64,000 nucleotides of DNA from Brachionus koreanus (taxonomy: Eukaryota; Rotifera; Eurotatoria; Ploima; Brachionidae). Shown piece by piece: positions 1-11,873 of this stretch; the first letter of the stretch is position 1; every line of letters begins with the position of its first letter. The stretch spans positions 2,731,412 to 2,795,411 of the forward strand of contig PJRA01000263.1 of NCBI GenBank assembly GCA_016987375.1, read 5' to 3'. The translations under genes were made by a program, and so were the position numbers. Below the pieces are notes generated by a model. That model was not told the DNA's origin. It did not search any database and saw only the letters and a program-made list of their open reading frames with translations.

Positions 1-50
1 GAGCTAATTTTGTTAACTTATTTCTTTTTTTGTTTTTAAAGATCACTTAC

Positions 51-1579
51 CTTAACTGAACAATCCTTCTCCTTCTTTTCCAACAAATCCAAAAAAGATT
101 GAAACTCTAAAATACAAACAGGTGAATAAGATATTATTTTAGGGTCATTTTGTATGCAGAGCGGAAAGAGAGCAATAAACCTAAATTAAAGATTTTGCTA
201 TGCTCGTCTAATCCTTAGACGTGAATTTAGGACACGCATTAAGCAAGCCAACTCGAGCTTTAATTTAAATTTCTAACTCTCTTTCAACTAGTTGTAAATA
301 TTTGACAGGGCTCAAAATATCTACTAATAAAATTGATATGAATATAAAATGACCTTAAATTTTTTTTTTTTTTCATTTTTTTGTCAAAATTTACCTGATT
401 CATTAGAAAATATGGAATCAAATATAACACTGTCCGGTGGAAGAAACGAGCTAGTATTACATGATGTATTTTGATTTGAATTTTCCAAGCTGAAATGGGT
501 TGAATTTTCATCATTTTCGGTCAGAGTAGTTGACAGCGATTTTCGACTGGCAAATTGGCTGGTTTTTTGCGGTGTTTGAAAAGGATCATTTAAATTTTCA
601 TCTTTTGAGTCCAAGTTGGTGTCTTGGTGTTCTTTTTGAATTTCTTGAGGCGAGACCGATGAGGCCGAGGATAAGTCAGTGGTCGAAGAAACGACAGAAA
701 CAGATGTGGATTGGTTGGCGTTGGGCGAAGATGGCTGATTACTGCGCCGAGAAGTGTTTCGCTTTTTGTGACTTTCCCACTCGTCCTCGTTGGCATTGGC
801 GCCGATTTCTTCCTGCTGTACCCTGAGTCTGTTCGGCGACGGTGATCGGGCCAAGCCGCGTCTCGTCTGAAACGGATTTACGTCTTCTTTGAGAAAATAT
901 TCCGAGTTGTTCTCATTCGAAATAGACGAGGACGAGGACGTGGCCGAGTCGAAACCGATCTTTGGTTTGGTTTGGAAAGGATTGATGTTTTCGTCGAATT
1001 CGTAGGTTGTGTTGGCATTTTCGCCAGATAACGACGGACGGGCCGCTCTAGCCGGCGGCCGGATCGGCTTGACTATTTTCGGCCCCGATGTTTTGGTCGA
1101 GTTGGGCGACACCGGCGTCTCGTCTTCGTTGTCTTTGTTTTGCTGTGGGGGCAATTGTCGCGAAAACAGCGGGGTTCCTGGGTCCACCTCCATAGGTTCT
1201 TCGTCAAAATTACTAAATTCAAAATTATTAAATTAACTATCAAATTATTGGCACAAATAAAATGCACGATTTAATTAAAATAATTAGTTGTCAAGGTGCT
1301 TTATGCTCTAGTGGTCTTAGAGTGTTCCTGATACAAAAAATAAAGTCTAAGGTCTGCGCGTTTTGCACGCAAATCAATGCATTTAGAATAAAATTAAAAT
1401 AAAAAATGATAATAGATGCTGTCGAATCGGAATAATATGATGAAATATTGTTATTTATTTGAATTAGCTTTTGAGTCAGAAAATGACGATTGAAAATAAG
1501 AAAATAAATTTTTTGGAAATATTTAATCAAAAATAATTAAAAAAAAAGATCATTTTTACCTGACGTTGTTTATGATCAT
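51..1579 (-). CDS. Disordered NPF/DPF-repeat protein, 5' exons only (possibly TACC-like)
   Basis: Three exons of a gene that continues past the left edge: 1560-1579 (ATG at 1577-1579), 395-1212 and 51-106. All have GT donors and AG acceptors, and the phases agree (2, then 1). The readable protein is about 298 residues, rich in Ser, Asn, Pro and Gln, so probably disordered. Three spaced copies of a short motif stand out: INPFQTKPKIGFD, VNPFQTRRGLARSP and NDPFQTPQKTS. The third exon turns helical and charged (FQSFLDLLEKKEKD), as if a coiled coil follows. NPF motifs can bind EH domains, and DPF motifs the AP2 appendage. A disordered head before a coiled coil also fits TACC centrosomal proteins. 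I do not recognise the family firmly. The exon structure is well supported; the function is not. Confidence 0.6.
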
Positions 1580-2835
1580 TTTGAATGAATTATATTAAAT
1601 CACTTTGTCTAAATGAAGAATTAGTGAATTAGTCGTGTGAAATCAGAATTGGGTTTAAAGACTATATATTTGTGTTCAGCTCAAGTGTTCGGTACTTGTT
1701 TTCATGATTTCCAAGATTGGATTTGTATTTAATTGTGAAAAATATGCATTCACTTTGAAAAAAATCAAAAAAAAAAAAAAAGAAAATAAAATTTTTTGCT
1801 TAACACGCAGTTATTGTTTGGTTTATGTCAATTGTTATAATTAGAATGGTTGAAATGATTGCACACGATAAGAGAAATATTTATTCTTATTTAGATTTAA
1901 ATTTTTTTATAAATCATCGCTTTTTGAGTGGTTTTAAATTGCTAACTTTCTAAAATTTTGAGCATATAACCGGGAAATTTTTGCTACATTTTTCGCACTA
2001 AAGATCTCCTAAGTAGTTTAGGGCTTTTATTACAAAACAAACTTGAATAAGTATTCTATAATCTTAGATTTGTATTTTTTTTATATTGCATAATGAGTCT
2101 ATACTTATGCAAAATATAAATTAAAATATTAGTTTTTATTTGATCAATTTTTGGTTCGTTTCTTTTCTATTACAAGATGAAAATTAATTTTGCTTTTTTG
2201 TTTAATAGAAATTTAATTGAATATTGAATTCTATTTAGCTTACTTAGTAACAAAAGAAAAATTAGGTCTTAAATTTATTCTACCTCATATTGACAACTTA
2301 ATTAACAGAAGCATAGTGAGGTCGTTTAAAATATTTTAATTTTAAATAAATTCTTTTTTAATTAATTTGATAAAAAAGTTGCTCTTTATTTAACTTGAAA
2401 ATATGCACACTAGAGTCGTTGTTTTTTTGATAAAACACATTCTAGTAATTAGGTCTGTTTAATTACTGGCCTAATAAAAATTAAATTTATCTTGCTATTT
2501 TAAAAAGGTCAAATTAATAATGGATGGCATCGTTGAATGTTTTGCTGTATTTTTTGGTTTATGGACTCAAGCTAATCACGCTGCAATAATTATTTCTCAT
2601 AAAAGCTTCTAAAGATAAAAATCAGAACAAAAAAAATGATTTTTTTTGGCTTAATTATTTTTTAGTTATAGGATTAAATCAATTGGCATAGATAAATTTT
2701 GTTTTTTCATTTTGAATGTTGAAAATTATAGCTTTATTTAAAACTAGAAAGTGACTGATTGATTTTGAAAAAAACCTTAAAGAATTTTTAAAATTTATAT
2801 TTTGTAACTATTAACGATATATCAGACAATTTTTA
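1580..2835. other. Intergenic, AT-rich, nothing recognised
   Basis: No open frame with coding character, RNA gene or convincing repeat is visible. The sequence is mostly A/T runs. The first part should hold the promoter of the minus-strand gene to its left. Confidence 0.5.
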
Positions 2836-3210
2836 TTAATAATAATAATAATAAACTGCTCTGTATAACATTAAGGTTATACACACGCCTAGGGCGTCCA
2901 GCCAACTAGTGGCTTCAGCAGTTATTTGCGATTGTCCGTTCAAACAGTTTAAAATCCAAAATTCTTTTGACTTATGACCTCTCAGTCTTATCTGTTGATT
3001 TGGAAGGTTGTTGAAATTGACCCCTTTGTAAAGATTAACGTTATCAATCCCTTTAACAATTTTAAACATCTGAATCAGATCTCCACGATTTCGACGTTCT
3101 GTTAGAGTTTGAATCTTAAGCTCTTTAAGTCTTGATTCGTATGGATTGTTACTGATACTTCTTACCAACTTTGTTGCTCTTCTTTGTACTCTCCCTAAAG
3201 CATCTATCAT
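2836..3210 (-). mobile_element. Non-LTR retrotransposon 3' end (5'-truncated)
   Basis: An open frame of about 124 codons on the minus strand matches the C-terminal end of CR1/Jockey-type LINE polyproteins: VQRRATKLV, then an RLKELKIQTL.ERR.RGDLI..FKI segment that closes these proteins. It ends in a trinucleotide run (TTA repeats on the minus strand, 2837-2853), which looks like the element's tail. Endonuclease and reverse transcriptase are missing, as expected after incomplete reverse transcription. Not a host gene. Confidence 0.75.
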
Positions 3211-4246
3211 CTATTGCTCATCTTTTTATAAAAATTTTTGTAAAATTAGATTAATTTCTCAAATAAATAATTCTTATTCAATAAAACGTTTACATCTCAA
3301 ATATTAATTAGTTATAAAAAATTCAAGAATAAATAAAACTTTTATCAAAGAAAAATTTCTGATCAAGTTTAATTTTTCAAATATGATCAAAATATTTTAA
3401 ATGCGCAATTAAATTTAATCGCAGATTTTTACATTTTTATCAAATATCAAAAGCTTATTATTAAATTTTTGATAAAAAATTTTATATTTTCAAAATAAAA
3501 GTATTTCAAGATTTTGGGAAAAGATTCTGTTTTTCACATTTTTTTAAAAAAAAAAAACTCATTTATATTGTAAACATTTTTGAATGATTTAACTAAAAGT
3601 GATGTATTTTAATGAAAACTTACTTAATTTTTCGTAAGATTGCAATTCTGTACCTACTAAAATTGATGTAAAATTACGTAAAATAACGTAAATTTGACAA
3701 TTTATAAAAGCAAAGTAAAATAATTCTTAATAATGATTAAAATTTAAAATTTACTTCAAATAAAATCAATATTACTTTTATTTTTTTTTTTTATTTTGAA
3801 CATTCAAATTTGATTTCTTTATTAATTTTAATTTAACTTAAAAAGTTTATTTTTTTTCAATTCCCATTTGTTTCTATTTATCAACTATTTTTAAGCATAA
3901 GAAAGAAACTATGCTCCATTCAGTTTTAAGGATGTAATGCTTCTCTTGAAATTTTTAAAAAATCTAATTTTATAACTAAAAACACTTGAAACTTTTTTTA
4001 AAATAAATTAATTTTTTAAATATATTTGACGATTCCTGTTTATTAACTTGTTTAGTCCTGAATGAAATCATTCGAATTTTTTGTTGGCTCTTATATCTGT
4101 ATATAAATTGCTCCACATTTGCGGTTAATTTTCTTTCAAACAAATTTTTTCAATATAGTTTAATAATTGTTTACACTCGCTGCATTCTGGAGAGTGTTTA
4201 TTTTAATCTCAAAACCTTCATGAACAATTCATGAGCAAAATTAATG
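3211..4246. other. Intergenic, very AT-rich, nothing recognised
   Basis: Long A and T runs and short words built from them. No gene, RNA or repeat that I can support. Confidence 0.5.
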
Positions 4247-4640
4247 TCATAATTGTTCGATTTTCTAGACATGTCATATTATGACATAGTGCAAGACTAT
4301 GAAATATAGTTTTGTTTAGATCACTGGTTGAAATTTTTTAATTAAAACATGTGATAAATCACGAAAATAAATATTTTTAAGTATTCGAATGCATCTTTAA
4401 TGACATGTCACAAAAATATTATTTTCTTAACCGTAAACACCGAATTTTTAAAAGATAATTTTAAGACATTTTCAATAAAATAGTGATGGGTCTAATTCAA
4501 GAGCTACTTCAGTCAAAAGACACCCCTGAGGGTGACCAAAAAACAGCTCCTCTGTGTCCTCATCTGTAATCCAAGAATAAAAGTTATTTCTAAAATAATA
4601 AATTTCAAAATTCTTGGATATCAGCTTTTATACAAAAATA
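4247..4640 (+). repeat. Dispersed repeat, copy 1 of 2
   Basis: The segment is recognisably related to 27508-27920. Shared landmarks in the same order are: a palindrome around ACATGTCAT..TATGACAT, the phrase GGTTGAAATTTTTTA, AAAACATGTGATAAATCAC, GTATTCGAATGCATCTTTA, TGACATGTCACAAA, TTCTTAACCGTAAA, and CCACTTCAGTCAAAAGA (CTACTTC in this copy). A shared AAAGTT.TTTCTAA..CTTGGATA region follows. No coding frame survives. It is probably an old non-autonomous element; the superfamily is unclear. Confidence 0.65.
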
Positions 4641-4918
4641 GATGCTTAAATTCAAGCTAAAAAATGTTATGGAAAAAGATTGGTTTTTGAATTTTCCTTT
4701 AAAATTTAGCAGTGTTAACAAATTTGATGATAAAAATTATCATAATAAAATAAAAAAATTGCAAAATATTAAAAATGAGCTGGAATTTCACAATCAAAAT
4801 TAATCTTGAGAAATGTTTATTTTACTATAAAAGTTCAGCCAAATTTTTAAAATAATTAAATTCAAAACAAATCAAACAAAAAACTAAATAGTACAAAGAT
4901 CTTAAGAAATACATCACA

Positions 4919-5650
4919 ATGGATGAATTCAGGGATATTTATAAAAATTCTAAACAATCAAATGATTTTAAACTTCAATTGAATGGCTCTACCTATCGTA
5001 AAATTCGCAGTGAATTTAGTCACTCAAAAATGGGTAACACTATTGTGATTCAAGACAATGGCACAATGAATGCTCTCGAAGATTTGAATGAAAAATATGA
5101 TATAAATAAGCCGAATTTAGTCTACTCTTTGAATAAAAAGAAAAGGTGGCAAGTTGCCTCGGAGCTTACTAAGAATATGAAAGATTATAAGGATGAAAAT
5201 ATTGATGTTCGGTTGTATGAAACAAGAAATAGGAATGAAAAAAAAGCAAACTGTATTGCCATTCATAAAAGTCAAGGTGAAAAAATAAGTATTAAAAAAA
5301 CATTTGCAAATTTAGAATCAATAAAGGCTAGTGAATTATATTCTAATGATCAAGAACATGCCCAGTATCAAATTGAATATATGCCAAAAAAAGATATATT
5401 AAAATATGGTAATAAAAAATTCGCTTCTGAGCCTCGAGTGGCCAAGCACAAAAATAAAAATTTCAACTCAAATTATGAGCAATATATTGACGATTATAGC
5501 GAAGAAAGTGAAATCGAAGACCAAGCTTTAGACGATTCAAATGAGAATAAGAATCGAATCAATTTAAACGTTGAAGATTTGATTGATCATCATATATGCT
5601 CAGTTATTGAAAAGAACTTAAGAAAACAAAAAATAAATGAAAAAAATTAA
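4919..5650 (+). CDS. Hypothetical single-exon protein, 243 aa
   Basis: A continuous frame from ATG at 4919 to TAA at 5648-5650, with a possible polyadenylation signal AATAAA at 5694-5699. The protein is hydrophilic and rich in Lys, Asn, Glu and Asp. It has no membrane segment or signal peptide. An acidic stretch (YSEESEIEDQALDDSNEN, about residues 193-210) precedes the C-terminal NLNVEDLIDHHICSVIEKNL. I do not recognise a family. Codon-like composition, with clearly higher GC than its flanks, and the absence of stops over 732 bases favour a real gene. A dispersed repeat lies just upstream, so origin from a mobile element is possible. Function unknown. Confidence 0.6.
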   Translation: MDEFRDIYKNSKQSNDFKLQLNGSTYRKIRSEFSHSKMGNTIVIQDNGTMNALEDLNEKYDINKPNLVYSLNKKKRWQVASELTKNMKDYKDENIDVRLYETRNRNEKKANCIAIHKSQGEKISIKKTFANLESIKASELYSNDQEHAQYQIEYMPKKDILKYGNKKFASEPRVAKHKNKNFNSNYEQYIDDYSEESEIEDQALDDSNENKNRINLNVEDLIDHHICSVIEKNLRKQKINEKN

Positions 5651-6749
5651 CACAAAAAATACCATTTTTAGATTATTTTCAATTTTTTTCTTTAATAAAA
5701 ATAAAAAATTTATTTTTTTTTGATTAATAACGAATAAAATAAGCTGCTTTTAAAAATCTTGACATAACTTAATTAAGCGTCTAGAAGAGTCTGTTAAGCT
5801 ATTATATAAAGATTAAGCTACAATTTAGACTTTCTTTAAGAACATTAATTCTAGAATTTTTATCTTTTGATTTTCAAAAATCGACTTTAAGAAATTAAAT
5901 TTATTAAACTTAAAAAAAAAAGTGTAAACACATTTGAGAAATAAGGTTCGCGGGCAGCAAAACTACCGCACTATCTGAATTTAACAGAACCGACTTTAAA
6001 TTATTAATTTGCATATTTAAAAACCTAGTAAAATATGTTTTTATGGGTGAGTAAAAAAATTTTTTGACCGGATACCCTCAAAGATTTTAAAAAAAAAGTC
6101 TTCAAGCTGTAATAACACATGTTCAAAAATGCATATCCTAATAGTGTAGTATCAATCCTTTAGTTTTTTTGGATCTCTTCGTGGATTACCCCAAAATCTC
6201 TAATTATTTTTGCATATTCTAAAACTAGACAAAATTCTGAACAAATCGTTGTGAGCGCTTTATGATTTAATTTAGCTGATTCTTCAAGAACAATAAATTT
6301 TTTTCCAGAAATTAAAAAGACATTCAGAATTTAAAAAATCAATTCAAAAAATTGATGAAAGAATATTTGTTGGCAAAATAATAAAATTAATTCTAGATTA
6401 AAGATTTTGATGAAAAAATATAGAATGCCATAAAAAATTGAAGAAGAAAATTAACGATTTCTTGGCATTGATAAGAAAAGAAAAAAATGTTAATAAGGAA
6501 CAAAATATTAAAAAATAGTAAGAATTAAAATATTAATTTGATTAAATTATTTAATAAAAAATCCATCAATATAAAAAAAAGAAAACAAAATATTAAAATT
6601 TAAAAAACAAAATAAGAAACAGACTCTCCTAAAAAAATCTTAATTTATCTACTGTTTAAATTAAAAAAGAATTAAGTAATCATTTTTAAAAAAATTAGTG
6701 ATTGGAATACTTTAAAATATTTTACAAAAATAAACACTTCAAAAAAAAT
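5651..6749. other. Intergenic between orphan gene and receptor A
   Basis: This convergent spacer contains the 3' ends of the orphan gene (plus) and receptor A (minus). A slightly GC-richer patch at about 5945-5995 (GGTTCGCGGGCAGC) has no recognisable tRNA fold or coding frame. Nothing else is supported. Confidence 0.4.
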
Positions 6750-9700
6750 CTATCCATGAACAGGAATGGGAAATGAACTTTTGGATAAAACTTCCTTTCG
6801 ATTCGAGAAGTCGGGTTCTTGAGAGTTGGGCAAGTAGACTTTTTCAATAAAAGTTGAATCTTTAAAAGCATTCGGATCTACTTCAAGTATTTTGAAATAA
6901 GACTGAGCTATTCCTTTTTGAATAATTGAGTTGAATTTTCGAAAATAAACAAGCATTAACAATATTTCATCACAAGTGATTTCTTCATTACGTCTGGCTA
7001 ATTTTATAACAAAAAGAAAATTTAAACATTTGTTAATAAAAAAAGAAATAAAGTTTAATACCAATCATGTATTGACGGAGTGCAGTACCAATCTTGTCTC
7101 TAGTGTCTGTGATTGTACTATAGTCTTTTAAATATTTACTTCCTTTTAGTTTTAAATAGAGAAAATAAAAATTTAAGCAAAACATGAAAAATTAGAAATC
7201 AATTTTACCAGATGATATGACTAAAAGAGCTGAATAAAGTGCATATTCTTTATCGTCAAGTTTGAATTTTTCAAATTTTTCATGAATTGTTTTCATGAAT
7301 TGAGATGTTTTATAAAAGACTGGAAATATTTTCAAATAATTATCCAATTTTGTTTGATCGCAGTTAAAATAATTGTAATTGTCACATTTTCGCTGAAGAG
7401 ACAACATAACAACCGAATGAATTGAGCATTTGATTAACTCTTCTTTATCCAAAGTACCAAATTGAATAAATTCTTTGTTTAAATTTTATTTCAAATTTTT
7501 AAATAATTAAGAAAGATAAAATTTTACCAGGTATATTTCCCAAAAAATTAGCCAAATGAACAGCATATTTGTAAAAATATTTTAATACATCACTCAAATA
7601 CACGTAATAATTGTCACCATTTGTTAAACTGAACGAATTGCCTGGTTGATAGCCATTGTATGTCAATGCTAATTGTGATGTTTGATAAGATTTGCCAAAA
7701 AAGTCTTTGTTTATCAAAATAAGTGGATTCAAATTCAAATGATAAAATTTATATATTGTTTTTATTAAATCTTTGATTGAATCACTTAACGAGTCTTCAA
7801 TTGAAGTTGCCAACGGAGGCAGACTTTGTGAATAAAACAAATTTGTATTATTGTTATTATTAGCTGCACTTGAGCTTGACATTTCTGAAGACAAAATTTC
7901 ACTCTGACCAAACTGATTACTTGAACTTGCACTAGCTGTACTTGGCCAACCATAGTATCCGTTATAATTCAAATTTAAATTGTTAAAGCCAGTCGTATCT
8001 CCAAGTTTTAAATTGTCCCCATTTATATTGTTTATGATGTATGTTTGATTTGTGTACTGATTTACATTAATTATTTGCTGTGTACCATTTGCATGATTTA
8101 CATTTGACGCATGATAGTTCATGTTTGTCAACTCGTATTCAGATAAGCTTGTGCTAGCTCCATTTTCACTTTTTACTCTTTTTATTTTGCGCTGTGTGGC
8201 CAAATAATCTGCATTTGGTCTGACTCCTCTACTTTGCCATTCGAGAATATTGTGTTTGAATAAATTGGACTGGCGTCCTATTCTGCTGTCTATTATTTTA
8301 AAATTTTGAAAATTCTGCTTTTATATTTTATAATTTAGCTTATTTATTGTTCACTATCAGGTAACAATTCATGCTCAAGATTTAAAGAAAAATCAAACTT
8401 CATTTAAATTTATATGCACTTTTATAATCATTTAATGCTTTGTCCCAAGATTATTGCTTAATTAATGAAAATTTTCATTTTTTTATTTAAATATTGGTCG
8501 AAGAAAGTATAATTATATATATATTTTTTTTTGTATGAAATTGGATTAGATCCAAAAAAGAATAAAAGATTGAATGAAATTTCGATTTTTTTAGTTCAAT
8601 TTCAATTAAATTTTAATTCCATTTTTTAATTACTAATTTAATTTTTTTATATTTATTTTTAAATATTTAAATTTTGAGTATTATACTAAAATTTATATAA
8701 AATTTGAAGAAGCCAACTCAAAAGGGGACCTTTTTGTACTACATAAGATCAAAAATTAAATTTTTAGCTCTTCAAACTCTGTAAAAACGTAAGTAAATAA
8801 CAAAATCATAGTATCTAAACGACTGAAAGAGAGCAGGAACAAAGATGGATTGAGCATTTTTCTAAATAAACCAGAACCTAAAGAGTCTTTACGCTCTGAG
8901 CCAGGTACAAATAACTTAAATATTGACTAAGAAGTGCCGAGTCAAAAAAATTTGAAGTAACTGTCTAGACTTGAGAAACTGAATTAAATTTTCCCATCAC
9001 CATTGATGGTTTAAAAATCGATTCTTTAAGAGAATTCACACTTAGGATCTACCATTAGTAGTAGAGAACACACAAAGACATTAAGAATACATTTGCTAAA
9101 GCAAAGAGTACCTATACTAGACTCTTACCAAAATCGAAATCATCCAGCTACAGAAAAGATATAAAATTTAAACTGTTTAACTTTATAAGAAAAGTAACAC
9201 TGATGTATAGTAACAAACGTTGAGGAGTGTCTGAATCTGAACAACTTCCATACTAGAAGCCTGAATAGGATTCGAGGAATACGCTGACTCGGGATATTGT
9301 CGAACGCTGAATTATAAAAAATAACAAAGGTATAGTCAACATGTAAATTAATTAAGAATAAAAGACAACAATGGCTTGGTCTTGTACTAAGAATGAAAAG
9401 AACAAGATACTGAAAAGAGCTCTTCAATGGTTGATATGTGCAAAGAAACATGAACCATACTAAATTAAATTTTAAATATTTTAATAATTTATAAAATTAA
9501 TATAATAGAATAACAATGGATTCAAAAATACACTAGAATAGAAAGCTTTTTTATTTATTTTTAAAAAGGAAGGTTGATTTTTAAATTATAAAATGAATTT
9601 TATATGTAAAATTTTGGAACAAAAATAGATTTTTAAGATTTTAATGCAAAATTTAAACAAATTACAAAATCACAGCTTTTGCTTAATTTGATAATAAAAA

Positions 9701-11873
9701 TTTGAATTTTAATACTAGAAGCACCAAACGAGTCATTTTGACTCGTTTGAAAAATTTTAAATCCTCATATTTTTTGAATGGATTTTTCAAATAAATATAT
9801 CCTTTTTGAATTATGTAGATTTTAAAATTTTCTTTAAAAAATGATGTTACTTTATAAAATTATTTTAGTTTTTTTATAAAATATTTAAGAATTAAAAAAA
9901 CCTGAAAAAATGCTTGGTGCTTCTAGTGTTAAAACAGTCAAATCATAACAGAAAATCAATTATATTAAGTTACACTGCAAAAAAATAATAATAAAACTTT
10001 GTTCACTACCTTAAGACTAAATAGTTCCGTTTTGTTTTGTCACTTTTTTCAATCTAATGCTTGAATCTAACTCAATTGTCGTAAATTTTTTTAAGGATTC
10101 AAATTTTATATAACTAACATAAAAAGTTGTTAAGAATTCAATTAGCTATTCCAAAGAAACAGGCATTCGGAAAAAAAGTGTCAAAACGGTACCGGGCATT
10201 CTTGTGTTAACACTTAAAAAATAAATCCAAGGAGTTATTTTTTAATATAAAAATTTAAACTTAAATATTAAAGCAAATATTAATTTAAGAAATAAATTTT
10301 TGAAAAATGACTCAAATAAATTAAAAATCAACTTTTATTACTTTAGAAATTATATATTTTTTTAAATGGATTTTATTTATTTATCTAAATTTTTTTTAAC
10401 TTGAAATTTTTCTGATTATCATTTCATCATAATAATTTTTTTAATTTCTTGAGTTAAAATAGTTAGTTTCTGAACAAATTTTAAAATTAAATCTCTAAAA
10501 CTAAATAGCTTTTATTTTTTTAAACGGAAATCCTTGAAATTTTTGCAGAAAATTTGTGATCACTTTGAGTTGTTTAATGGTAAAAACATGATCAAATCAA
10601 GCTTGGAAGTGAAAAAAAGTTTGTTTTTTCTTCTTAGTTTGTTTGAGCTTTAGAACATATCGAAAAGTAAAACCCACTAATGCACTGGATTACCAAACTC
10701 TTCAGCTATTAATTAAGTTGTCTAAATTTTTAACATTTTAATCTGATCAACAAATATTTCCATTCAATTACAATTAATATTTGAACAAATTCTATTTTTT
10801 AAAAAAATTTATTATCTAAGGAAAAGTTTTTTTGCTGTCTAACTTCTAAGGAAATGAACAATATACGAGTTTGCTGGTCTACTATATTTTCAGATTCTTT
10901 TTTTTAAAATACTTTTATAAATAAATTCAATTTTAGGTTGGTTCATGTTCATTTATTTCTTTTTATTCACCATAAATGCATAGAACCATGGTTTATTTTG
11001 AAATTATTACACATATTTGAGTCCATAGTAACAAAATTTCTTGTAAATTTCTTTTAGAAATCTGATGTTTTAAAATTGATATTTTTGTGAGCAGATAGCA
11101 AATGAGAGGTGAAAAATTGAATATCAAGATAATGAGAACACTTTACGTTTGCTAAAAATTAATTTGAATAAAATTTTCATATTTACTTTGGGCGGACATT
11201 TTAGCTTTTAAGCATTTTTGAAATCTACAATATCTGCACATATTTCGAGTTGCTGCACTAATCTCACACATTCCGTTTTCCATGCAACGATATCTTTCGG
11301 GCGCTCTTTCTTTTATGCTCCTTCGAAAAAAGCCCTAAAACTCCAAATGTTGAATGTGAATTTTGAAAATGAAAAATATTTACTTTGCAGCCTTCGCATG
11401 TTATGGCTCCAAAATGAATGCCAGAAGAAGGCGCTTTGCAAACAGCACATGGAAAACGCTTGAATATTTCAGCAACTGGAGGATTATTAGTATTTTCTAA
11501 GGAATTTAATAATTTAAGCCTTTTTTTTATTTGCATAAAATTATTCATTAATTACCACTATTGGTCATTCCAACTTCTTTGCATTTTTGAAAGCGACAAA
11601 ATTGACACTGTGTCCTTGTTGTTCTGACTATTACACAGTCTTGATTTCGAATGCACTTGTACTTAGCATCTTCTCCATTTATGCTTCTGAGAAAAAATTT
11701 CTTAAAAAAAAAATCAAATGTCAAAAAATGTGACGAAAAGCAGAAAATTTTACTTTGCAAGCCTCGCAAGTGACAGCTCCGCAGTGCCACCCACTGGATG
11801 GCTCGCCACAAACTTTGCATGGCTCAAATTTCTCGCCTGTAAAACTCAATAATGTAGCATTTCCATCAGACAT
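6750..11873 (-). CDS. Nuclear receptor A with two DNA-binding domains (2DBD-NR)
   Basis: Eight exons: 11754-11873, 11556-11700, 11384-11496, 11187-11334, 7528-8289, 7209-7472, 7062-7142 and 6750-6997. All have GT-AG borders, and the phases close to 626 aa. DBD1 spans about residues 19-85, with P-box CEACKKFF split by an intron. DBD2 spans about 102-172, with P-box CEGCKGFF. A hinge follows ([14 protein letters not shown]), then a low-complexity Ser/Asn region and an LBD with helix 3-5 signature [16 protein letters not shown]. This P-box pair is the hallmark of the 2DBD receptor family known from flatworms, molluscs and other invertebrates; these are ligand-regulated or orphan transcription factors in the nucleus. 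Intron 4 is about 2.9 kb and contains transposon debris; the others are short. Its exons 5-8 are nearly identical to those of receptor B. The link across the long intron is inferred from phase and splice sites. Confidence 0.82.
9200..9455 (+). mobile_element. Decayed LINE reverse-transcriptase C-terminus
   Basis: On the plus strand, with stops and shifts, one reads IRGIR, then LGILSNAEL, then KRQQWLGLVLRM. This is the order of the segment near the C-terminus of LINE reverse transcriptases (R.I.GI.W.D..SN.E., ...RR..WLGHVLRM). The fragment lies antisense within intron 4 of receptor A. The region 8700-9200 is also less A/T-monotonous and may be the rest of the same element, but I cannot align it. 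Confidence 0.55.
9713..9928. mobile_element. piggyBac-like MITE with TTAA target duplication
   Basis: A 216-bp element. Its ends are inverted repeats: TACTAGAAGCACCAA at the left, and CACTAGAAGCACCAA as reverse complement of the right end (one mismatch). TTAA flanks both sides (9709-9712 and 9929-9932), the target used by piggyBac-type transposases. Just inside the left end is a second palindrome, AAACGAGTC/GACTCGTTT. There is no coding capacity, so a transposase would have to act in trans. Confidence 0.75.

Larger units (their letters stand above)
8290..11186. other. Long intron 4 of receptor A
   Basis: A 2.9-kb intron where receptor B has about 60 bp. It holds a decayed plus-strand LINE end (about 9200-9455), a TTAA-flanked inverted-repeat element (9713-9928) and AT-rich filler. 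The acceptor reads TAATAG before the hinge exon, so it remains usable. Confidence 0.6.

Noticed and set aside
5940..5995. Possible tRNA around GGTTCGCGGGCAGC
   Set aside because: No cloverleaf pairing or A/B box arrangement could be drawn. I saw no convincing tRNA anywhere, but without a folding program small RNAs may be missed.
6750..8289. LBD copy A as an unlinked pseudogene lacking a DBD
   Set aside because: Its upstream acceptor, frame and downstream splice sites are intact and in phase with the DBD exons at 11187-11873, so a single gene with a long intron is simpler. The point is listed for checking.
9140..9451. 103-codon minus-strand frame rich in Phe, Leu and Ser
   Set aside because: The opposite strand shows LINE reverse-transcriptase residues; the frame is a shadow of that remnant.
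10020..10195. Inverted pair around CCGTTTTG...CACTTTTTT as a further MITE
   Set aside because: Only about 20 bases pair imperfectly, and no boundary or target duplication can be seen.
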